DNA of 64,000 nucleotides from Hyphomonas johnsonii MHS-2 (lineage in GTDB: Bacteria; Pseudomonadota; Alphaproteobacteria; Caulobacterales; Hyphomonadaceae), in contig NZ_ARYK01000006.1 in NCBI RefSeq assembly GCF_000685275.1, positions 62,001-126,000 of the forward strand, read 5' to 3'. How positions within the stretch are numbered: the first letter of the stretch is position 1; each line of letters begins with the position of its first letter. The notes under the pieces are model-generated. The model made no database searches, had not been told where the DNA came from, and worked only from the letters and a program-made list of their open reading frames with translations. Position numbers and translations under genes: made by a program. Positions 1 to 7,978 of the stretch are shown here, one piece after another.

Positions 1-1935
1 GCACTCTACTCTGACTGGACCGAGAACCTGTCGACCGAGTTCCGTGTCACCTACGTTGACCTTGAAAACCGCCAGATCCCTGTCGGCGGTCTCGACAATT
101 TCGGTGAAGTCCAGGTGCGCGTTGGCGGTTCGACCGTCTACCTCGGTGCAGACGACAGCCGTCATGCCAACGAGCTGACCTACGAAACGCTGAACTTCAA
201 AGGCAAAGCCGACTACACGATGGGCAATCACCTGTTCACGGTGGGTGCCGAGCGTGAAGAGTTTGAAGTGTTCAACCTGTTCATCCAGGAAGTTCAGGGC
301 GAATGGGTGTTCGACTCGATTGCAGATTTTGCTGCAGGCGACTTTTCGGATTTCCGTTACGAGAACGCGGCTGGCACGAACAACCAGGATGATGGCGCGG
401 CTGCGTTTTCCTACGCAATCAACACGTTCTACGCGCAGGACGAGTGGCAGGTTAACGACAAGCTGAACATCGTGGCCGGTCTGCGCTACGATACTTACCA
501 GTCTGACGATGCACCTGCATTCAACCAGACTTTCCTCGACACTTACGGTATTCGCAACGACGAAACCATGGACGGCCGCGACCTGCTGCAGCCGCGCCTC
601 GGCTTCAAGTACGAGTTCAGCGACAATGTTGAATTCCACGGCGGTGCCGGCCTCTATTCCGGCGGCAACCCGAACGTCTGGATCGCGAACAATTACTCCA
701 ACAATGGTGTGACCCTGTTCGAATGCCGTGAGCGGACCCGCACGAATGACTGCCTGCCAGGCATTGGTGGCGTTGCGCCGAACATTGCTGACTACACCTA
801 TGCCGGTGGTGCGGGTCGTCCGTTCATCGACGTGCCGGATGAAGCAGTGGCTGCTGTCGCTGCGGCAACTGGTGGTGGCCCCGTCAACGCCATCGACCCC
901 AACTTCGAAATCCCATCCGAGTGGAAGTTCGCTCTGGGTACGGTTATCGACTTTGACAGTGCGAACCCGATGATCGGCAGCGACTGGCGCATCATGGCCG
1001 ACATTCTGTATTCCAAGACGAATGAAGCGGCCCTGTCGCAGCCAATCAGCTGGGTCCAGACGGATACGGCACCTGATGGGCGTCCGATCTACGGCACAGG
1101 CAACACGAACGACTTCCTGCTGACCAATGCGAAAGAGAAGGGCTCCGCGCTCGTCCTGTCGCTTGGTGTGTCCAAGCAATATGACAACGGCATGGATTGG
1201 TCGCTCGGCTACGCCTACACCGATGCCAAGGATGCCAACCCGATGACGTCTTCGGTGGCCTTCTCGAACTTTGTGAACTTCTCGACGGACAATGCATTCC
1301 AGCCTGACCTGGGCACGAGCGACTATGAGATTGCTCACCGTTTCACGTTCCAGTTCAACTATGAGAAAGACTTCATCAACAACCTGACGACCCGGGCATC
1401 GCTGTTCGGCACGGCCAGCGAAGGTGCGCCATACAGCTACACCTTCGGCTCGAACACCGGCATCTTCTCGCCGCTGTTCAACAATGCCCGCGCACTGGCC
1501 TATATCCCGGCAGGTGAAGGTGATGGCCTGATCTCGCCACTGTCGGATCCGGCAGCCGTTGCTGCGCTGAACCAGTACGTCAGCGAGAACAAGGATCTGT
1601 GGGACTATCGCGGCGGTGTCGTCGATCGTAACTCGGCTGCTGATGACTGGTGGACGAAGTTCGACCTTCGCCTGTCGCAGGAACTGCCAGGCCTTCGTGA
1701 GAATGATCGCACGGAAGCGTTCATCGTTATCGAGAACCTGGGCAACCTGTTGAACGACGAATGGGGCGTCCTGCGCGAGCACGGCTTCCCGGGTAATGCT
1801 GATCTCTATGACATCAGCGGTATCGACAACGGCCAGTACGTCATCACGAGCTTCAATGGCGACGCTGACCGTGACCGCATCGTCAACAGCGCGTCGCTGT
1901 GGCAGGTTCACTTCGGCGTCAAATACAAGTTCTAG
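1..1935 (+). CDS. TonB-dependent receptor, 5' truncated by the window edge
   Basis: The reading frame is open from base 1, so the first ATG (115) is not the true start; 644 C-terminal residues are present. The protein is rich in alternating aromatic and polar beta-strand segments (for example around the FTFQFNYEKDF stretch) and ends in VHFGVKYKF, the C-terminal aromatic residue being typical of outer-membrane beta-barrels. The plug domain and TonB box are lost upstream. It would act in the outer membrane as an energised importer; the substrate cannot be read from this part. The style (Oar-like, large extracellular loops, two Cys in a CRERTRTNDC loop) fits the expanded receptor families of Caulobacterales-type bacteria. 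It is followed at once by a strong terminator, so it is the last gene of its transcript. Confidence 0.88.
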   Translation, partial: ALYSDWTENLSTEFRVTYVDLENRQIPVGGLDNFGEVQVRVGGSTVYLGADDSRHANELTYETLNFKGKADYTMGNHLFTVGAEREEFEVFNLFIQEVQGEWVFDSIADFAAGDFSDFRYENAAGTNNQDDGAAAFSYAINTFYAQDEWQVNDKLNIVAGLRYDTYQSDDAPAFNQTFLDTYGIRNDETMDGRDLLQPRLGFKYEFSDNVEFHGGAGLYSGGNPNVWIANNYSNNGVTLFECRERTRTNDCLPGIGGVAPNIADYTYAGGAGRPFIDVPDEAVAAVAAATGGGPVNAIDPNFEIPSEWKFALGTVIDFDSANPMIGSDWRIMADILYSKTNEAALSQPISWVQTDTAPDGRPIYGTGNTNDFLLTNAKEKGSALVLSLGVSKQYDNGMDWSLGYAYTDAKDANPMTSSVAFSNFVNFSTDNAFQPDLGTSDYEIAHRFTFQFNYEKDFINNLTTRASLFGTASEGAPYSYTFGSNTGIFSPLFNNARALAYIPAGEGDGLISPLSDPAAVAALNQYVSENKDLWDYRGGVVDRNSAADDWWTKFDLRLSQELPGLRENDRTEAFIVIENLGNLLNDEWGVLREHGFPGNADLYDISGIDNGQYVITSFNGDADRDRIVNSASLWQVHFGVKYKF

Positions 1936-1967
1936 GCCGCTTGCGATCCAGGACGTAGATTGGGGAA

Positions 1968-1996
1968 GGGCGGCCTGCGATGCGGGCCGCCCTTTT
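1968..1996 (+). terminator. Rho-independent terminator after the TonB-dependent receptor
   Basis: GGGCGGCC (1968-1975) pairs perfectly with GGCCGCCC (1985-1992) around a 9-nt loop, and TTTT follows at 1993-1996. It lies 33 bases after the receptor stop codon and just ahead of the agmatine deiminase start. Confidence 0.85.
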
Positions 1997-2011
1997 CGTT
2001 ACCGGAAAGGT

Positions 2012-3013
2012 ATGGCAAGCGCTGCAACCATGATCGAAGCCAAATCCATCCTGCCGCCTGAATGGGCGCCGCAAGCCGCCCTGTGGTGTGGCTGGCCGCG
2101 CCTCGCCGAGGAATGGGGCGGTGATCTTGAAGGTGCCCGCGCCGAGATCGCGGCCTTCATCCGCACCGCCGCCGGGTTCGTACCGGTCAAGGTCGCGGTG
2201 GGGTCAAGCGAAGCGCTCGCATCGGCGCGTGCCATGCTCGGCGAAACCGCTGAACTGGTCGAGATTCCGACCGGCGATATCTGGCTGAGGGATACAGGCC
2301 CCATCTTCACGTCCGGGCCCGAAGGCCGCGAGGCGCAGGCCTTCCGGTTCAACGGGTGGGGCGGCAAGTATGTCATGCCGGGTGATGACCAGACGGCGGC
2401 CGCCCTGGCCGGTGTCGAGGGCGTGCCCCTGCACGCCCACGATTTCGTGCTGGAAGGCGGCGCGATCGATGTCGATGGCGAAGGGCGCCTCCTGACAACC
2501 CGGCAATGCCTGCTCAATCCGAACCGGAACACCGGCTGGGGCGAGGGCGATGCGGAAGTTGCGTTGTCGGTGGCCTTTGGCGTCAACGAAATCATCTGGC
2601 TCGGCGACGGCCTGCTCAACGACCATACTGACGGCCATGTCGACAATGTTGCCCGTTTCATCGCGCCGGGCCATGTGCTGTGCCAGCATCCGACCGGCAA
2701 GGAAGATCCGAACGCCGCCATCCTGCTGGCCATCGTCGACCGGTTGCGCACGATGGGCCTGATGGTCTCGACGATCTCCTCGCCGGGCCGGATCGACCTT
2801 GGGGATGGTAAGGCCGCGCCGGCCAGCCACATGAATTTCACCATCACCAATGGTGCCGTGATCGTGCCGGTCTATGACGAACGCTTCGGCCTCGTCGCCC
2901 TGTCGGAATTGCGTCCGCTTTTCCCGGGGCGCAAGGTGATCGGCCTGCCGGCATTGAACATTCTGCGCGGTGGCGGCAGTTTCCACTGCATGACCCGTGA
3001 AATTCCCGCCTGA
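2012..3013 (+). CDS. aguA: Agmatine deiminase
   Basis: Porphyromonas-type peptidylarginine deiminase family, about 333 residues, the usual length. It hydrolyses agmatine to N-carbamoylputrescine and ammonia in the cytoplasm, the second step of the arginine-to-putrescine route. Visible signatures are GDIWLRDTGP near the N-terminal third, FNGWGGKY, EGGAIDVDGEG, HTDGHVDN and the catalytic cysteine in GGGSFHCMTREIP, seven residues before the C-terminus. The frame is open well upstream, through the receptor gene, but that part is antisense to nothing plausible and crosses a terminator; starts at ATG 2012 or ATG 2030 (MIEAKSILPPEW) are both possible. GGAAAGG at 2004-2010 is too close to the first and rather far from the second. 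The partner amidase follows 57 bases later. Confidence 0.93.
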   Translation: MASAATMIEAKSILPPEWAPQAALWCGWPRLAEEWGGDLEGARAEIAAFIRTAAGFVPVKVAVGSSEALASARAMLGETAELVEIPTGDIWLRDTGPIFTSGPEGREAQAFRFNGWGGKYVMPGDDQTAAALAGVEGVPLHAHDFVLEGGAIDVDGEGRLLTTRQCLLNPNRNTGWGEGDAEVALSVAFGVNEIIWLGDGLLNDHTDGHVDNVARFIAPGHVLCQHPTGKEDPNAAILLAIVDRLRTMGLMVSTISSPGRIDLGDGKAAPASHMNFTITNGAVIVPVYDERFGLVALSELRPLFPGRKVIGLPALNILRGGGSFHCMTREIPA

Positions 3014-3070
3014 CACCCCATCTGCCACACCCGCCCCCTCACCCTGTCGCCCCCATCCGGACTTCCGCCC

Positions 3071-3913
3071 ATGCCCCGCCCGATCACCCTTGCCGCCATC
3101 CAGTTCGCCCCGTCTGACGACGTCCAGGCGAATATTGCCCGGGTTGCCGGCTTCGTGCGCGACGCGGCCGGGCAGGGCGCCGATGTCGTGCTGCCGCCTG
3201 AACTCTTCTGCGGGGCGTATTTCTGCAAGACGCAGGACGAAGTGCATTTTGCCCGGGCGCACCCGTGGAAAACGCATCCGGCGGTCGTGCAACTCTCTGA
3301 AATCGCTGCAGAACTGGGCGTCGTGATTCCCGTCTCGATCTACGAGAAGGACGGCCCGCACTATTACAATTCACTGGTCATGCTGGATGCTGACGGCAAG
3401 GCGCTGGGCGTTTACCGCAAGAGCCATATTCCTGACGGGCCGGGCTACCAGGAGAAATTCTATTTCCGCCCCGGCGACACGGGGTTCCGCGTCTGGGACA
3501 CCCGGAAGGGCCGCATCGGGGTTGGCATCTGCTGGGACCAGTGGTTCCCGGAAGCCGCGCGGGCCATGGCCCTGATGGGCGCCGACGTCCTGCTGTATCC
3601 GACAGCGATTGGCGCCGAACCGCAGGATTCAAGCCTCGATACTGCCGCGCGCTGGCGCCGCGCCATGCTGGGGCACGCGGTATCGAACGTCATTCCGGTG
3701 GCTGCCGCCAATCGCATCGGCGATGAAGACGGCCAGGTGTTCTACGGCACCAGCTTTATTGCTGACCAGGCCGGTGAGGTCGTCACCGATCTCGGCCGAA
3801 CGGAAGAAGGCGTGATCAGCGCGACGTTCGACCTTGAAACGGTCGAGCGGGACCGGGCGGCCTGGGGTTTCTTCCGCGACCGGCGCCCGGACCTGTATAC
3901 GTCGCTGGCCTAG
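3071..3913 (+). CDS. aguB: N-carbamoylputrescine amidase
   Basis: Nitrilase-superfamily amidohydrolase of 280 residues that converts N-carbamoylputrescine to putrescine, CO2 and ammonia. The catalytic triad is visible: Glu44 (PPELFCG), Lys117 (YRKSHIPDGPGYQEK) and Cys154 (GICWDQWFPE). The PDGPGYQEKFYF segment is characteristic of the AguB branch. It sits directly downstream of aguA, so both steps of agmatine conversion are encoded together. Its TAG stop overlaps the stop of the small convergent gene on the other strand. Confidence 0.94.
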   Translation: MPRPITLAAIQFAPSDDVQANIARVAGFVRDAAGQGADVVLPPELFCGAYFCKTQDEVHFARAHPWKTHPAVVQLSEIAAELGVVIPVSIYEKDGPHYYNSLVMLDADGKALGVYRKSHIPDGPGYQEKFYFRPGDTGFRVWDTRKGRIGVGICWDQWFPEAARAMALMGADVLLYPTAIGAEPQDSSLDTAARWRRAMLGHAVSNVIPVAAANRIGDEDGQVFYGTSFIADQAGEVVTDLGRTEEGVISATFDLETVERDRAAWGFFRDRRPDLYTSLA

Positions 3914-4212
3914 TCCTGCGACGGGCGCCGCGCGGCATCGAACCAGTCGGTCAACACGGTGCCGGGCACTCTGGACAGGTCACGGTACCATTCCGGCAGG
4001 GTCTGCAGGGCATCAGCCGTCTTCCCCCAGCGGCGCAGGTTGGCGCCGGCTGCGGAATGGAATGCCTCGCGCATGCGGGCCTCGTCCATCGGCTGCATGC
4101 TGGCAAGCCCTGCGCTGCCGATCATGTTTTTCTGGGCCTTGAGCATCATTTCCAGTGCAGAAGTTGTGAGGGCGAGAGACGCTCGCCACGGTGCGAGCCA
4201 GAGTTCCATCAT
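3910..4212 (-). CDS. Uncharacterised 100-aa helical protein (phasin-like composition)
   Basis: A 100-residue protein starting MMELWLAPWRASLALTTSALEMMLKAQ. The start at 4212 is preceded on the minus strand by AAGGATCAAGG, a usable ribosome-binding site. It lacks a signal peptide and is predicted mostly helical, with amphipathic stretches and a Trp/Tyr-rich end (LPEWYRDLSRVPGTVLTDWFDAARRPSQD). This resembles small phasin-like or granule-associated proteins, but I cannot assign a family. It lies between the convergent aguB (stop-stop overlap) and the divergent murI. The open frame extends upstream antisense to murI, which is an artefact of high GC. Confidence 0.6.
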   Translation of the reverse strand: MMELWLAPWRASLALTTSALEMMLKAQKNMIGSAGLASMQPMDEARMREAFHSAAGANLRRWGKTADALQTLPEWYRDLSRVPGTVLTDWFDAARRPSQD

Positions 4213-4335
4213 GGGCCTTGATCCTTGTTCCTGTTCAATATGTAGTCCTTTATGTTGCGGTGCACAACAAACCACATGACAGTGCCGTGGAACTGCCCCG
4301 TTTCCGCCGTCTGCGAATGCACATATCATTCCGTG

Positions 4336-5205
4336 ATGACCGAGTTCCTGCCGAATAATTTCGTCCCTTCGCCGGCCCGGGGCCGGGTCCTGGTGTTCGA
4401 TTCCGGGGTTGGCGGCCTGACGGTGGCGGAAGAGATCCGCGCCCTCGGGCCAGCGCTCGGTGTCCATTATGCTGCCGACAGCGCCTTTTTCCCCTATGGC
4501 GACAAGTCGGATGAGGCGCTCAGGGAGCGGCTGCCGCGGGTGGCCAAGGCCCTGTGCGACCATGTCCGGCCGGACGTGTTCGTGATCGCCTGCAACACGG
4601 CCAGCACGCTGGCCCTGCAGGAGGTTCGGGCTGTGCTCGACATCCCGGTTGTCGGAACGGTGCCGGCGATCAAGCCGGCAGCGGCGTTTACCCAGACGGG
4701 CACGATCGGCCTGCTGGCCACGCCTGGAACCATAGGGCGCGCCTATACGGCCCGGCTGATCGCGGAGTTCGCCGGCAGCCGGCGCGTGATCCAGCATGGC
4801 AGTATCGAACTGGTCCGCCTGGCCGAGGCCCATGCGCGGGGGGAGGACGTCCCGATTGAGGCGATTGCCGCCGCCCAGGCCCCGCTGTTCGAGGCACCGG
4901 GCGGCGACGAGATCGACACGATCGTGCTGGCCTGCACGCATTTCCCGCTGGTGCGCGGCCAGCTTATCGCCAGCGCCCCTCACGCGGTGAGCTATGTCGA
5001 TTCGGGCGCGGCAATTGCCCGCCAGACCATCCGCGTCCTGCCGCAGGAAACCGAGGCGCGCAGCGTGGGCGGCTCGGCCTATCTCACCAGCCCGCCCGAG
5101 GAGGCGCCGGACCTGGCGCTTGTCCTCAGACGTTACGGTTTTCCGGAGGTTCAGTTCGTGGCTTTGGAGCCGATCGCGATCACTTCCGCGCCGACCTTGT
5201 TGTAG
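4336..5205 (+). CDS. murI: Glutamate racemase
   Basis: Makes D-glutamate for peptidoglycan. The 289-residue form starting MTEFLPNN at 4336 fits the family; 28 more in-frame residues upstream look non-conserved. Signatures: DSGVGG (22-27), YGDKS, catalytic Cys86 in ACNTAS and Cys200 in ACTHFPL, the two acid/base cysteines of the family. It is placed between the two putrescine routes. Its 3' end runs 55 bases into the 3' end of the convergent ornithine decarboxylase gene, so the two transcripts are complementary there. Confidence 0.93.
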   Translation: MTEFLPNNFVPSPARGRVLVFDSGVGGLTVAEEIRALGPALGVHYAADSAFFPYGDKSDEALRERLPRVAKALCDHVRPDVFVIACNTASTLALQEVRAVLDIPVVGTVPAIKPAAAFTQTGTIGLLATPGTIGRAYTARLIAEFAGSRRVIQHGSIELVRLAEAHARGEDVPIEAIAAAQAPLFEAPGGDEIDTIVLACTHFPLVRGQLIASAPHAVSYVDSGAAIARQTIRVLPQETEARSVGGSAYLTSPPEEAPDLALVLRRYGFPEVQFVALEPIAITSAPTLL

Positions 5206-6344
5206 AGGCTCGGCCACGGCGCATCGTGAACGATGGCTACTTCGCTTTCACCGAACCCGTTGAACCGGCTGGCCATCGCACGGCCATAGGCGCCGATATT
5301 GCCGAACTCGATATAGTCGCCTTCGGTGAGCCCTGCAGGCAACCAGACCTTTTCGGGGAACTTGTCGGTCGAATCGCAGGTCGGCCCATAGACCGTGTAC
5401 TCGGCCATGCCGCGCAGCTTGCGTCCGTCGCCGGTGATGGCCCGCATCGGGAACTGCCAGCGCTCGTGCACGGCGTCATAGAGGGCACCATAGGAGCCAT
5501 CGTTGAGATAGAGCGAGCCGGGTTTGGCGAGTTCCACGCGCAGCAGAAGGCTTTCCGCTTCCGCGACGAGCGCGCGGCCGGGTTCGCACCACAGGTCGGC
5601 GTTTTCGAGAACGAACATGGACTCGAACGACCGCTCGACCATGGCGGCATAGTCTTCCAGCGACGGCGGGGGCGTATCGGCATAGATCGACGGGAATCCG
5701 CCACCGACATCCACGATATCGACCGTGACACCAGCCGAAATGATGATGCGCGAGACGTCTGCCATGGCGGTCGCCCAGGCCGATGGTTTCATCGCCTGGC
5801 TGCCGACATGGAAGGAGACGCCCAGCTCGTCGGCATAGCGGCGGGCTTCGCGCAGGATTTCCGCAGCGTCATCTTCATTGGCGCCGAACTTGCCGGTCAG
5901 CGGCAGGGTCGCGCCGTCATTCGAGACGCCGATACGCACGATGATCGTCAGGTCGCGGGCAAAGCCGGTTTCCTCGAGGATCTTCTGCAATTCGGCATGC
6001 GTGTCGGTCACGAAGATGCGCACGCCATACTGGTGGTAGGCGCGCGAAATCGCGCGGCGGTTCTTGACCGGATGCAGGAACGCCATGCGGGCGCCCGGGA
6101 AGCGGTTGTAGATCAGCTCGACCTCGTTCTCGGAGGCAACGTCAAAGCTGTTGATGCCTGCGGCCCAGAGGGCGTCGAGCACGTGAACGCCCGGATTTGC
6201 CTTGACCGCATAGAACGGCTGGCCCGGAAAGCTTTCGCGGAACCATTTTGCAGCCGTCGTCACCCGGTCGGGGCGGAAGCAGTAGACAGGCATGTCGGGC
6301 TCTTGCGAGCGCACAATATTATAGGGGGTAGCATAGGAGTGCAT
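5151..6344 (-). CDS. Ornithine (or lysine/ornithine) decarboxylase, fold type III
   Basis: PLP-dependent decarboxylase of the alanine-racemase fold, as in eukaryotic ODC, 397 residues; gives putrescine (or cadaverine) in the cytoplasm. Visible: PLP lysine Lys48 in PFYAVKAN, the SENEVELI segment, GGGFPS phosphate-binding loop, CEPGRALVAEA, and the active-site Cys323-Asp in YGPTCDSTD. Start at 6344 (MHSYATPYN) is chosen because GGAGG lies 9 bases upstream and the family begins there; an extension to 6512 would run through the promoter and leader. Substrate choice between ornithine and lysine cannot be settled by eye, but the CDSTD element is the ODC-like form. With aguA and aguB nearby the cell has two routes to putrescine. 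Confidence 0.9.
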   Translation of the reverse strand: MHSYATPYNIVRSQEPDMPVYCFRPDRVTTAAKWFRESFPGQPFYAVKANPGVHVLDALWAAGINSFDVASENEVELIYNRFPGARMAFLHPVKNRRAISRAYHQYGVRIFVTDTHAELQKILEETGFARDLTIIVRIGVSNDGATLPLTGKFGANEDDAAEILREARRYADELGVSFHVGSQAMKPSAWATAMADVSRIIISAGVTVDIVDVGGGFPSIYADTPPPSLEDYAAMVERSFESMFVLENADLWCEPGRALVAEAESLLLRVELAKPGSLYLNDGSYGALYDAVHERWQFPMRAITGDGRKLRGMAEYTVYGPTCDSTDKFPEKVWLPAGLTEGDYIEFGNIGAYGRAMASRFNGFGESEVAIVHDAPWPSLYNKVGAEVIAIGSKATN

Positions 6345-6443
6345 GACACCTAACCTCCAAAGGGCTTTTAACCAGCTTCGGGCGTTAGTGCAGGGGGCCC
6401 CCAGTTTAAGGGTTGGCCCAGATGTCCGCCACATCCGTATTCG
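6345..6443 (-). promoter_or_regulatory. Structured 5' leader of ornithine decarboxylase that can hide the Shine-Dalgarno site
   Basis: Read as RNA on the minus strand, CACUAAC (6390-6384) can pair with GUUAGGUG (6354-6347, one bulged G). The helix closes directly next to the start codon and includes the last G of the GGAGG ribosome-binding site (6358-6354). Further upstream a GAUGU/ACAUC hairpin and a GGGGGCCCCC self-complementary stretch are visible. Alphaproteobacterial ODC genes are known to carry a conserved leader RNA (the speF motif); this may be an instance, but I cannot match the consensus by eye. Confidence 0.4.
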
Positions 6444-6449
6444 GAGCGT

Positions 6450-6478
6450 GAGATATGCGAACATGATCGCGAGTGCAA
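6450..6478 (-). promoter_or_regulatory. Candidate promoter of ornithine decarboxylase
   Basis: TTGCAC (6478-6473), a 17-base spacer and TATCTC (6455-6450) on the minus strand. Transcription would start near 6443 and give a leader of about 100 nt. Confidence 0.35.
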
Positions 6479-6503
6479 GTGAAACTTTTGGTCCGGCTGC
6501 AAA

Positions 6504-6521
6504 CTGTCGCAAAAATGTTAC
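6504..6521 (+). promoter_or_regulatory. Candidate Pho box upstream of the phosphate-binding protein
   Basis: CTGTCGC (6504-6510), AAAA, ATGTTAC (6515-6521): two half-sites with the 11-base repeat period of PhoB sites, matching CTGTCAY at 6 of 7 and 5 of 7 positions. It lies 88 bases before the pstS-like start, a fitting place for a PhoB site replacing the -35 element. Confidence 0.55.
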
Positions 6522-6609
6522 TTTTCATCCATACCACCGTCATCTGCGAGCCGTATTGCGGGAGACAGATTCCCTGGGAAATGTCCCATGCAACATCGGA
6601 GATTCCTTC

Positions 6610-7707
6610 ATGAAGACCGGCATGATCTGCGGTACTATCGGCCTTGCGGCCCTGACGCTTGTCGCCTGTGGCAAGAGCGACCTGTCATCACTCGACACAT
6701 CGGATGGCGTCGCTGCGGCGCCTGAAATGAGCGGATCGACCCAGAAGATCAAGATCGTGGGGTCTTCCACGGTTTCGCCCTTTGCCACGACCGTGGCCGA
6801 GCGCTTTGGTGCGACGTCCGGCTTTTCGACGCCGATTGTCGAAACGACCGGCACTGGCGGCGGCTTCAAGGCCTTTTGCCAGGGCCTCGGCCCTGACCAA
6901 CCGTCGATTTCCAACGCATCACGCCCGATCAAGGCCAGCGAAACGGCGCTTTGCGCCAGCAACGGCGTCACCGAGATCACGCCGGTCGAAATCGGCTATG
7001 ACGGGATCGTTGTTGCGAACTCGAAGAACGGGCCGGATTTCGACATCACGAAGACCCAGCTCTACCTCGCGCTGGCAAAGGACATTCCGGATGGCGCCGG
7101 TGGCTTCCAGCCCAATCCGTACAAGTCCTGGCACGATGTCGACGCCGGCCTGCCGGATGAACCGATCCAGGTATTCGGCCCGCCGCCCACTTCCGGCACA
7201 CGCGATGCCTTTGTCGAGCTTGGCATGGAACACGGGGCCGAATCGCTGCCCGCCCTCGACGCGCTGAAGGCGAGCGACAAAAAGGCGTTCCAGGTGCGCG
7301 CGCATACGATCCGCACGGACGGCGCCTGGATTGACGCGGGTGAGAACGACACGGCCATCATCCAGCAGCTGGTGAAGTCGCCGACGGCGATTGGTGTGCT
7401 CGGCTATTCGTTCCTCGAACAGAATGGCGACCGGGTGAAAGGCGCCCAGCTCGCCGGGGTGCCGGCGACGTTCGAGAACATCGCGTCGGGCGATTATGGC
7501 CTGTCGCGCATCATGTATTTCTACGTCAAGGACCAGAACCTGACGCTCGTCCCGGGCCTGATCGACTACATCGAGGCGTTCACGTCGGACAGCGCGTTCG
7601 GGCCGGACGGCTATCTCGTCGAGAAGGGACTGATCCCGCTGACGGATGAAGACCGGGACGCCCAGCGTGCGGTTGCCGAAAGCCTGAAGGCGGCGGCGTC
7701 GAACTAG
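6610..7707 (+). CDS. Phosphate ABC transporter substrate-binding lipoprotein (PstS-type)
   Basis: 365 residues. The start MKTGMICG at 6610 has GGAG upstream and gives a lipoprotein signal with lipobox LVAC (Cys20). The mature protein carries the PstS phosphate-binding signatures: IVGSSTVSPF, TGTGGGFKAFC, NASRPIK, and PTSGTRDAF, all contacting phosphate in known PstS proteins. It would sit lipid-anchored in the periplasm and hand phosphate to a PstCAB permease. No permease genes are adjacent, so it acts with a system elsewhere or serves as a stand-alone high-affinity binder. A Pho box upstream suggests induction by phosphate starvation. Its stop overlaps the stop of the convergent DUF3008 gene by two bases. 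Confidence 0.88.
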   Translation: MKTGMICGTIGLAALTLVACGKSDLSSLDTSDGVAAAPEMSGSTQKIKIVGSSTVSPFATTVAERFGATSGFSTPIVETTGTGGGFKAFCQGLGPDQPSISNASRPIKASETALCASNGVTEITPVEIGYDGIVVANSKNGPDFDITKTQLYLALAKDIPDGAGGFQPNPYKSWHDVDAGLPDEPIQVFGPPPTSGTRDAFVELGMEHGAESLPALDALKASDKKAFQVRAHTIRTDGAWIDAGENDTAIIQQLVKSPTAIGVLGYSFLEQNGDRVKGAQLAGVPATFENIASGDYGLSRIMYFYVKDQNLTLVPGLIDYIEAFTSDSAFGPDGYLVEKGLIPLTDEDRDAQRAVAESLKAAASN

Positions 7708-7895
7708 GCATGCCCCTTGACCTTGTCGGGAAGGCGCTTGTGCAATGTCCCGGCAAGGTCTTCGAGTTCTGCCTCGGTCATTGAATCATACATGTGTCGG
7801 GCCGCGCCGGTCAGGTCCTTGCGGTCCTGTTCGCCGCGTTTGGCGGCAAGCGCGGCGCCAGCGGCCTTCTGTTGGGCTTTTGAGCGTGCGGGCAT
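7704..7895 (-). CDS. DUF3008 family small protein
   Basis: A 63-residue, highly charged protein beginning MPARSKAQQKAAGAALAAKRGE, the hallmark of DUF3008. The start at 7895 has an ideal GGAGG in GAAAGGAGGAAAGACCG directly upstream, so the 14 extra in-frame residues before it are rejected. Function unknown; small basic proteins of this family are widespread in Proteobacteria. Convergent with the phosphate-binding protein gene. Confidence 0.82.
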   Translation of the reverse strand: MPARSKAQQKAAGAALAAKRGEQDRKDLTGAARHMYDSMTEAELEDLAGTLHKRLPDKVKGHA

Positions 7896-7978
7896 CGGTC
7901 TTTCCTCCTTTCCAGTGCCTGTGATTTCCCTACGCACGAGGCGCCCGGAAGTTCTCAGGGTGAGGTGGAAACCTGCCT

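Noticed and set aside
3910-5217. Long minus-strand open frame of 435 codons antisense to murI
   Set aside because: Only the last 100 residues have a ribosome-binding site and protein-like composition; the rest is Arg/Gly/Asp-rich shadow of the murI frame.
5226-6353. Plus-strand open frame of 375 codons over the decarboxylase gene
   Set aside because: Antisense to a clear fold-III decarboxylase and without recognisable motifs.
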